Shown: piece by piece, positions 1 through 6,600 of the stretch | How the letters are laid out: every line of letters starts with the position of its first letter | Position numbering within the stretch: position 1 is the stretch's first letter | Origin: Candidatus Minthosoma equi | GTDB taxonomy: Bacteria > Bacteroidota > Bacteroidia > Bacteroidales > Bacteroidaceae | Assembly: GCA_018064885.1 (NCBI GenBank) | Contig: JAGHUI010000060.1 | Span: forward strand, 1-43,660 | DNA length: 43,660 bases | Direction of reading: 5' to 3' | Notes under the pieces: generated by a model | The model's input: only the letters and a program-made list of their open reading frames with translations | Told to the model about the DNA's origin: nothing | The model's database searches: none | Translations under genes and position numbers: made by a program

Positions 1-92
1 TTTCCAACCTGTGCATTGAATGATTCAACAAGTGAAGTGAGGGATGCTTCAGCAAACTGCAAAGCGAATTGGGATAAAAGATTCTTTTCCAT
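1..92 (-). CDS. Hypothetical protein, N-terminal 30 codons only
   Basis: The window edge cuts this leftward gene after its first 30 codons, which begin MEKNLLSQFALQFAEAS. The start codon is the only ATG in this frame before an AT-rich leader, and a Bacteroidota-type promoter lies about 115 bp upstream on the same strand. The visible stretch looks like an amphipathic helix and shows no signal peptide. I do not recognise the family. Most of the gene lies outside the window, so no function is proposed. Confidence 0.5.
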   Translation of the reverse strand, partial: MEKNLLSQFALQFAEASLTSLVESFNAQVG

Positions 93-209
93 TTTACGTT
101 GTTTTTGAAGTTTAACATTGTCTTCCACATCGTACCTTGACCACCGTGGCACGTAAAAATACTCGGTTGGCGAGTCCGCTAAAAGCGACTGCTCTTGATG
201 TTTCGTTTG

Positions 210-242
210 CAAAGGTACAAATAAAATTTGAAATACATCGCA
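210..242 (-). promoter_or_regulatory. Bacteroidota-type promoter for the leftward partial gene
   Basis: On the minus strand TACCTTTG (210-217) matches the TAnnTTTG -7 consensus. A TTG at 240-242 sits 22 bp further upstream as a weak -33 element. The predicted leader is about 115 nt. Confidence 0.45.
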
Positions 243-401
243 ATACACAAGTACATTTTGTCCAAGTTTTAGGCGTAATAGCGCACAATCTGATCTCTTC
301 AAAAGCAGGATTCCTCAATAAAAATGTGTATTCTGTGTAATTATTCCCCAATAAAAGTGTAATTATTTTAAGATTATTCCCCATGTTTTATGTATTTTAT
401 C

Positions 402-432
402 TTGTGTAAATGGTTTATATTTAGTAATTTTA
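402..432 (+). promoter_or_regulatory. Possible promoter of the DUF4143 ATPase gene
   Basis: TTG at 402-404 and TAATTTTA at 425-432 (one mismatch to TAnnTTTG) have about 20 bp between them, and the start codon follows 28 bp later. The GTGTAATTATT repeats lie just upstream and could be operator sites. The match is imperfect. Confidence 0.35.
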
Positions 433-460
433 CACCCGAATAATCAATTATAATAAGTAA

Positions 461-1798
461 ATGAAAAGAAATATATATTCTGAACTCATCAGATGGAAGG
501 AAAATCCTAGTCATAAGCCTCTGGTGTTGTTAGGTGCAAGACAGGTAGGAAAGACATATATCGTCAAGAAATTCGGAACTACAGAATTCAAAAACATGGT
601 GTATGTGAATTGCCACAACAATACGTTTGTGACGAATCTGTTTTCTGATTTCAATATCGAGCGTATCATTTATCAGTTAGAGCAGGCATACGAACAGAAA
701 ATAGTGACTGGGAAGACGTTGCTTTTCTTCGACGAGATTCAAGAGGTAGCGAATGGTATTCCCGCCTTAAAGTACTTCTGCGAGGACAAGCGCGAGTTGC
801 ATGTCATCGTGGCTGGTTCGTTGCTTGGAATTTCGTTGCGTGAAGAAGAAAGTTATCCTGTAGGTAAGGTGGATGACCTACGTATGTATCCCATGACCTA
901 CGACGAATTCCTGCTTGCCAATGGCAGGGAGATGTTGGCAGAGGCAGTAAGACGGTTGGATTGGAATTCGATGGCTTTGCACCATGACACGCTGGTGGAG
1001 TATCTGCGCCAGTATTACTTTACAGGAGGAATGCCGGAAGCTGTCAGCACATGGCTTGAGGATCATGATGCAGCGAAAACACGACAGGTGCAGCGATCTA
1101 TTCTTTCTACATACAACAGAGATATGGGCAAACACACCAAGACGGAGGTAACACGCATCAGAATGGTATGGAACAGCATTCCTGCCCAGTTGGCAAAGGA
1201 AAACAAGAAATTCGTCTATAAGGATGTAAAGAAAGGTGGTAGAGCTGCTGAGTTTGAAAAAGCCATACAGTGGTTGGTCGATGCAGGACTTGTGTATCGA
1301 GTGACACGTGTAGCAAAACCTGAGGAGCCTCTGAAGTTCTATGCAGAAGACTCTTTCTTCAAGATTTATATGCTTGACCATGGGCTATTAGCTTGTATGT
1401 CAGGAGCACGCTCTCGCGAGATGTTGCTCGGTATGGAGGTATTCAGCGAGTTTAAAGGCGCTTTTACAGAGAACTTCGTACTGTCACAGATAAAATCTTT
1501 GGAACTGCATGACGAGATGGACAAGAACATCTTCTACTACTCTAAGGATAACTCTAGCATGGAGGTGGATTTTGTGGTTCAGACAAGAGATCGGGTCGTT
1601 CCAACGGAAGTGAAAGCAGAAGAGAATGTGAGAGCAAAATCTTTGCGCACATTCATTACAGAGGATTTTAGTGACCTTAAACTAAAAGGATTGCGAACCT
1701 CCATGAAACCATACATTGACCAAGAATGGATGGAGAACATCCCATTATATGCCACGGAAGCATACTTTAAGGACACAGGATTGGGAACAGATCTTTAA
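461..1798 (+). CDS. AAA ATPase with DUF4143 domain
   Basis: This 445-residue protein belongs to the COG1373-type ATPases of uncertain role. The N-terminus carries a Walker A motif, GARQVGKT, near residue 25 and a Walker B-like LLFFDEIQE near residue 88. The C-terminal DUF4143 region contains EVDFVV followed by TEVKAE near residues 365-385, an arrangement resembling a PD-(D/E)XK nuclease fold. Length is normal for the family. No signal peptide is visible, so a cytoplasmic location is expected. Such genes are scattered, often near mobile or defence DNA in Bacteroidota; here it adjoins a decayed gene and a repeat cluster beside tRNA genes. Family assignment is firm. The cellular role is unknown, and nuclease activity is inferred only from the motif. 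Confidence 0.9.
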   Translation: MKRNIYSELIRWKENPSHKPLVLLGARQVGKTYIVKKFGTTEFKNMVYVNCHNNTFVTNLFSDFNIERIIYQLEQAYEQKIVTGKTLLFFDEIQEVANGIPALKYFCEDKRELHVIVAGSLLGISLREEESYPVGKVDDLRMYPMTYDEFLLANGREMLAEAVRRLDWNSMALHHDTLVEYLRQYYFTGGMPEAVSTWLEDHDAAKTRQVQRSILSTYNRDMGKHTKTEVTRIRMVWNSIPAQLAKENKKFVYKDVKKGGRAAEFEKAIQWLVDAGLVYRVTRVAKPEEPLKFYAEDSFFKIYMLDHGLLACMSGARSREMLLGMEVFSEFKGAFTENFVLSQIKSLELHDEMDKNIFYYSKDNSSMEVDFVVQTRDRVVPTEVKAEENVRAKSLRTFITEDFSDLKLKGLRTSMKPYIDQEWMENIPLYATEAYFKDTGLGTDL

Positions 1799-2108
1799 TG
1801 CGAATTTATCACAGCTTTTATAATATGCAGCCGAAACCAATACAAAACAATACAATCCGACAAATAGTTGCAGAAAGAATTAATACTCAAAATACATCAC
1901 CTTATGACAATGGAGATGTGAACAACATAGAATGTAACAACATGTTTATGGGTATCAAACAAAATGGTAACACCTTTCATGTCTGTGTTGATGACAGGGC
2001 GTATTAAGTTACAATAATATAAGAAGTGCAAATAGAGTGTTCAGTTTATTAAAAGATGATATTAAGAATATTATTCTACAGAGATGGAGGATTCTAACAC
2101 AACAATAG
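1798..2108 (+). pseudogene. Frameshifted remnant of a small unrecognised gene
   Basis: An ATG overlaps the ATPase stop codon (TAATG) and opens 69 codons ending in CVDDRAY. Just past that stop, the next frame continues with YNNIRSANRVFSLLKDD and runs to a TAG at 2106-2108. A strong hairpin terminator follows within 8 bp. The join reads as one protein tail broken by a small frameshift, and the terminator position fits the second stop better than the first. I do not recognise the family. Alternatively the 69-codon ORF is genuine and the second frame is chance. Confidence 0.4.
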
Positions 2109-2115
2109 ACAAAAG

Positions 2116-2155
2116 AGATGGCGTGCCAAAAGTCACTGACACGCCATCTTTTAAT
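2116..2155 (+). terminator. Rho-independent terminator after the ATPase unit
   Basis: AGATGGCGTG (2116-2125 region) pairs with CACGCCATCT (2140-2149), followed by TTTT. It ends rightward transcription from the ATPase gene and the downstream remnant. Confidence 0.8.
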
Positions 2156-2494
2156 TATGCATAAAAATATGCAGAATCACATATACGGGTCAAGTTCTAT
2201 GTAGTTGCCTATAATAAAGTTGAAGGACAATAGAATTGCTGCAGAGATGTTGAATGTTTTATTTGGATAAAGTCTTTATGCTTTTATGTACTGCAAAGCA
2301 ATCACACATACAAATCTGATATTTTTTGTTTTTGGGTGTAGATTTCCTCTAAATTGGGTGTATTTATTTTTTTTGGCTGTAAAACCTGAAAACTCGGATT
2401 TACAGCCATTTTTCACGCTAAATCCCTATAAATGATACTTTATAAGGCTTGATGATACCCTAGTTTTTGGGTGTAAAATTGGGTATAAAAAAGA
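2156..2494. repeat. Non-coding region with TTGGGTGTA repeat cluster
   Basis: No gene is visible here. TTGGGTGTA occurs at 2332-2340, 2354-2362 and 2467-2475, with a one-base variant (TTGGGTATA) at 2479-2487 and a second variant (TTGGCTGTA) at 2373-2381. The latter forms a hairpin with TTTACAGCC at about 2399-2407. All exact copies have the same orientation. Such a cluster next to the 3' end of a tRNA gene resembles integrase arm-type sites or an old attachment region, but no integrase gene is present. Confidence 0.5.
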
Positions 2495-2519
2495 AAACTC
2501 GCTGAAAATCAGCGAGTTT
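2495..2519 (-). terminator. Terminator of the tRNA operon
   Basis: An 11-bp perfect stem (AAACTCGCTGA / TCAGCGAGTTT) with a 3-nt loop lies directly after the tRNA-Ser gene. On the minus strand it is followed by a T-rich run, which fits intrinsic termination of the leftward tRNA transcript. Confidence 0.8.
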
Positions 2520-2521
2520 CG

Positions 2522-2606
2522 CGGAGAGAGAGGGATTCGAACCCCCGGTACCTCTCAGTACGTCGGTTTTCAAGACCGATGCAATCGACCACTCTGCCAT
2601 CTCTCC
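2522..2606 (-). tRNA. tRNA-Ser(TGA)
   Basis: The acceptor stem GGAGAGA pairs with TCTCTCC, the discriminator is G, the anticodon loop holds TGA, and there is a long variable arm (85 nt, class II). CCA is not encoded. This is the last gene of the nine-tRNA array. Confidence 0.95.
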
Positions 2607-2642
2607 AAAAGAAAAGGGTGTGAGTGGTTCACCCTATCTTTG

Positions 2643-2715
2643 TACGCCCTCAGGGGCTCGAACCCTGGACCCATTGATTAAGAGTCAATTGCTCTACCAG
2701 CTGAGCTAAGGACGC
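2643..2715 (-). tRNA. tRNA-Lys(CTT)
   Basis: A cloverleaf with anticodon loop CTCTTAA and T loop GTTCGAG is visible. The acceptor stem GCGTCCT / AGGGCGT includes wobble pairs and is followed by A. Length is 73 nt and CCA is not encoded. Confidence 0.95.
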
Positions 2716-2726
2716 ATCATAAATTG

Positions 2727-2800
2727 CGCTTCAGGATGGGCTTGAACCAACGACCCCATGATTAACAGTCATGTGCTCTAACCAACTGAGCTACTGAAGC
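2727..2800 (-). tRNA. tRNA-Asn(GTT)
   Basis: The acceptor stem GCTTCAG / CTGAAGC is perfect, the D arm contains AGCTCAGTTGG, and the anticodon loop CTGTTAA gives GTT. Length is 74 nt. Confidence 0.95.
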
Positions 2801-2813
2801 ATTGTTCCTTTCG

Positions 2814-2895
2814 TGAAGAGGAGGAGACTCGAACTCCCACGGGCTGAGCCCACTACCCCCTCAAAGTAGCGCGTCTACCATTCCGCCACCTCTCC
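2814..2895 (-). tRNA. tRNA-Leu(GAG)
   Basis: The acceptor stem GGAGAGG / CCTCTTC, the anticodon loop TTGAGGG (anticodon GAG) and a long variable arm identify a class II leucine tRNA of 82 nt. Confidence 0.93.
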
Positions 2896-2963
2896 AGAAG
2901 GATGTTACGAGTTTTGAGTTCTCCAACTTCAGATTGACATTACTTATCGTATTGTCTTTCTTG

Positions 2964-3037
2964 AGCCTCTTGTCGGATTCGAACCAACGACCCCGAGATT
3001 ACAAATCACGTGCTCTGGCCAACTGAGCTAAAGAGGC
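2964..3037 (-). tRNA. tRNA-Thr(TGT)
   Basis: The acceptor stem GCCTCTT / AAGAGGC is perfect, the anticodon loop holds TGT and the T loop is GTTCGAA. Length is 74 nt. Confidence 0.95.
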
Positions 3038-3061
3038 AAACATCGGAAGCTCCGATTGTAG

Positions 3062-3134
3062 AGCGGAAGACGGGGCTCAAACCCGCGACCCCCAGCTTGG
3101 AAGGCTAGTGCTCTATCAACTGAGCTACTTCCGC
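3062..3134 (-). tRNA. tRNA-Gly(TCC)
   Basis: The acceptor stem GCGGAAG / CTTCCGC is perfect, and the anticodon loop CTTCCAA gives TCC. Length is 73 nt. Confidence 0.95.
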
Positions 3135-3154
3135 AGCATATTCACCATTTGTAG

Positions 3155-3237
3155 TGGGCAGGGACGGATTCGAACCGCCGAAGCCGTAAGGCAACAGATT
3201 TACAGTCTGCCCGTTTTAACCACTTACCTACCTACCC
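3155..3237 (-). tRNA. tRNA-Tyr(GTA)
   Basis: The acceptor stem GGGTAGG / CCTGCCC is followed by discriminator A. The anticodon loop CTGTAAA gives GTA, and the long variable arm is expected for bacterial tRNA-Tyr. Length is 83 nt. Confidence 0.94.
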
Positions 3238-3242
3238 AATGG

Positions 3243-3316
3243 TGATCCGCACAGGATTCAAACCTGTAACCTTTTGATCCGTAGTCAAATGCTCTATTCA
3301 GTTGAGCTAGCGGACC
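3243..3316 (-). tRNA. tRNA-Arg(ACG)
   Basis: The acceptor stem GGTCCGC / GCGGATC has one G-T pair, and the anticodon loop CTACGGA gives ACG, which is normally edited to inosine by TadA. Length is 74 nt. Confidence 0.95.
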
Positions 3317-3337
3317 ATTGAATGGTGAACTATGTTG

Positions 3338-3412
3338 TGGGCGTTGACGGATTCGAACCGCCGACCCTCTGCTTGTAAGGCAGATGCTCTGAACCAGCTG
3401 AGCTAAACGCCC
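3338..3412 (-). tRNA. tRNA-Val(TAC)
   Basis: The acceptor stem GGGCGTT / AACGCCC is perfect, and the anticodon loop CTTACAA gives TAC. Length is 75 nt. It is the first gene of the array, about 90 bp from the promoter. Confidence 0.95.
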
Positions 3413-3500
3413 TTGTTTTGGGGTTAACTTGGAACATCAACTTGTTTCTCTAAACTTGCTGATTTTTTGTTGTTCCTTCGTTCCTTCCCGAAAGCGAGTG

Positions 3501-3532
3501 CAAAGGTAGGGACTTTTTAGTTAACCGCCAAA
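3501..3532 (-). promoter_or_regulatory. Promoter of the nine-tRNA operon
   Basis: On the minus strand TTTG (3529-3532) is followed after 20 bp by TACCTTTG (3501-3508), a near-perfect Bacteroidota housekeeping promoter. The tRNA genes follow with only short spacers and one terminator, so a single transcript is likely. Confidence 0.75.
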
Positions 3533-3656
3533 CATTTTGAAACTTTTTTTTCAATTTTTTTTAGCTCTTTCTTCTAATCAGTTGATTTTCAACAAAAGTT
3601 ATTTTTATATATTTTTTGCCTCTTGATATACATCAATAAAAATATGCAGTTTTACA

Positions 3657-6600
3657 TCATTTTGCAATTTTAAGAGAAAGTCCATTTGTATGGCCTCCGA
3701 ACTGCTTTGCATACTCACATTCGGCAGTAGAAATGCCAAAATTGTATGTTCCTGCTCTGACAATGGTATAATCCATATCTGTCGTTGCAGTTCCACGAGT
3801 GAACCAATCAAAGAACATATCGTATGAAGAATCGTGAATCGCTAGATAACAACTGCGACCTCCCATATACTGATAACCGGAAACCGTTCTTTCTGGTTCA
3901 AGGCATGCAGGGATCTGAACATTGACATGAACAAAGTCCATATCCCTATCAGAACTTACAATAGAACGAACACGCACCTTATCACCCACATTAAGCATCA
4001 TTCCATCTTGGAACTCTTCCCAGTCATCCTTATTGATCTTTTTTATATAAAGCTTACGGTCTATTTTTAGTTCGTTTGTGGAATAGAAGTTCACATTATT
4101 AATATCCTCCTGATAAACAGCATAAGCAGCGCCCCATGAAACACTTGGAGAAGTTTTCTTTATATTCATAGACTTCACCCCATCTGCAATAATATTATCA
4201 GAAACATCTGCAATAACATTTCCTTGAAGAATCAAATTGCTATTCTTACCCTCGATTTCTTCACGCCTGTCGTTAATTGTTCCATAATCAAATTTGTCAA
4301 CAACAACATCATCAATTTTTATCTCAGGCAATTTAGTTTCATGGAATGTTTCAGATCCTGAAATTTTCATCAGAAGATCAACAACATCAATTGTATTCAT
4401 TGGAGAATCCCACTTCTGAACTTGCTTCTGACAAAGCAGCCAAAGCTGCATTTCGTTCAAATAAGCATCGTTCCTATCTTTAGCATAAATAGCATACATT
4501 GCTGCCACCTGAGTTGGGATACGGTAATCCATCCATGAATAGTATGCTGCATCTGTAGCAAAGAATCTGCCTTGGTTTGGCTTCGAAACAGTATAATCCT
4601 TTATATAGTTAACCAAACGGTCTGCTACAGTTTTCTTACCGAAAGTTCTAAGCATGAGAGAAACATTAGCAGCGCCATAAATCGTCATATTACTTTTGTC
4701 CATCTTTTTCACTTTCGCAACATACGCATTACGCATCTTCACCACTTTCTTGCTTACAGGCGTATCTATTCTCTTGGAAACAAGACTCAAATAATCAATA
4801 ACACTATTCGAAGGATAGACCTTCCTTTTATTTTTCTTTGCCAACTCATAATCCCCAAGCATGCAACTGTCAAGATATGACAAGCCATCGTCAAGCATCT
4901 TGGCAATATCATCCGAAGGCTTTTCTACTCTTGCAAGCTGTTCACATACAGCCATTGTGATGTATCGGCTGCTCTCCATACCCTTGAACCAACTCCAACC
5001 GCCATCAGCCTTCTGAAGTTCAACGAGTTTCTGCTTAGCTTTTTCATAAGATCGAGTCATCGCATTCAAATCCTCATTTTTCGTGATGATGACAGGGAAC
5101 GTATTTGCCAATTCAAGGACTTTCCCATTCGCATAAAGCGACGTAGCATAGCTTACAGCATCATCATAGCAAGGAGAGCTGACCCCCTTCAATGCTTCAA
5201 TACACATCCAAGAAGGATTATCTGTATATTCCACCTTCAGCTTGCGCCGAGCCGCTGTGGATGAGTTCTGATTGAACAATGCACTCAGGTCGTAATCTTT
5301 CTCCACTGGCACACCATCCGCATTACCCACAAGATAGAAAGGCACAGCTTCAACAATCTGCTTCTTTGTGGAAAGAATAGGCAAATAGTTTCTTTCGCCA
5401 TCACTCGTGCCATCGCTGACAGCTACGATTTCGCAGTCAAATCCTTCCCATCCTTCCTTCACCACAAAATCAAACGATACACCAATCGTCTTACCTGCAT
5501 CCATAGCAAAAGCTTTTTCTTGTTCAAAAGCAACATCGCCTGTTTCCGGATTGATCAAACGCATTCTCACCCCACCCTTCAGCTCCGTCTCACTTTGATT
5601 GATAATAGATGTTGTTATTTCTGCAGAATCACCCCAACGCAGGAAGCGAGGCATGTTAGGACGCACCATAAATGATTTCTTAACTGTAGCAGTTGCAGAA
5701 ATCTTTCCATAATTCACATCTTTAGTATGAACAAGCCCTAAAAACTTCCATTCTGTCAATGATTCTGGCACAGTGAATGATATCTGCACATTTCCTTTGC
5801 TGTCACTCATGAGATGAGGGAAGAAGAATGCCGTCTCACTGAAGTCTGTGCGAACAGCAGCATTGCTATAATCTACTTTCATGATATCAGGTTCAGATGC
5901 CTCTTCTGCAGGTACAACCATCAATCCGCCAACCTTTTCTTGCAAAGCACCATCAACAGAAGCCATTTCTGTATTTGCCATTTCACGGTAAACAGCACTT
6001 TCCTCAACTCTTGTTGCTGCCGCCATCATCACTTTTGCTTTGCGTCCTCCACCTTTCACAGAGTAATATCTGTCGTGAGCAAATCTCATCATCTCATCAT
6101 ACCTTCTTGTATGATATGCACTAGAAACATAATGCCCGCTCAATGTTCTAGTTGTCAAATACACACCATTAGATGGCACAATAGAAGCAAAAGGAACATT
6201 TCTACCAAACCACACGCCGAAATCCCAATCATAAGGATAACGGCTTATACGATCAAGGGCAGCATCATACATGGTTGCCATCATTTCAGCACGACCCACA
6301 GCCGTTCCGTCTTTTTTCTTCACAGTAAGAGTCCATGTCTCCTTCTGTCCTGGCTGAAGCTTGTCACGGAACGAAGCCCATGAAACATCCAGTTTCTTTT
6401 CTGGAGCCACGCGTTCAAATCTGGAGTAATAAGATGCTGAATGGCCATTACGAACATACGAAGCAGTAACATAAATGCCATCGCCCCACTCTTTTCTATG
6501 GCGAAGCCTTATCTTTTTCTGTTTTCCATCAGTAACAAAAGTGTATCTGTCCAGCAGCCCCTCATTGCCATAAACATTCATTATAACAAACGCATCTGTT

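Larger units (their letters stand above)
93..460. other. Intergenic region between divergent genes
   Basis: This stretch separates the leftward partial gene from the rightward ATPase gene. The leftward side holds a TACCTTTG -7 box and a leader of about 115 nt. The rightward side is AT-rich and carries a triplicated GTGTAATTATT / ATTATTCCCC motif at 335-349, 357-367 and 373-382. Short ORFs here (up to 90 codons) overlap the promoter signals and have no recognisable family, so I do not call them genes. Confidence 0.5.

Noticed and set aside
93-384. Short ORFs of 67 and 90 codons in the leader region
   Set aside because: They overlap the promoter and repeat signals of the flanking genes and show no recognisable domain.
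878-1381. 167-codon minus-strand ORF inside the DUF4143 ATPase
   Set aside because: It is antisense to a protein with clear family motifs and lacks promoter or start context.
5814-6383. 189-codon plus-strand ORF inside the macroglobulin-like gene
   Set aside because: The opposite frame has clear A2M signatures; the plus-strand product is rich in His, Ser and Cys with no family resemblance.
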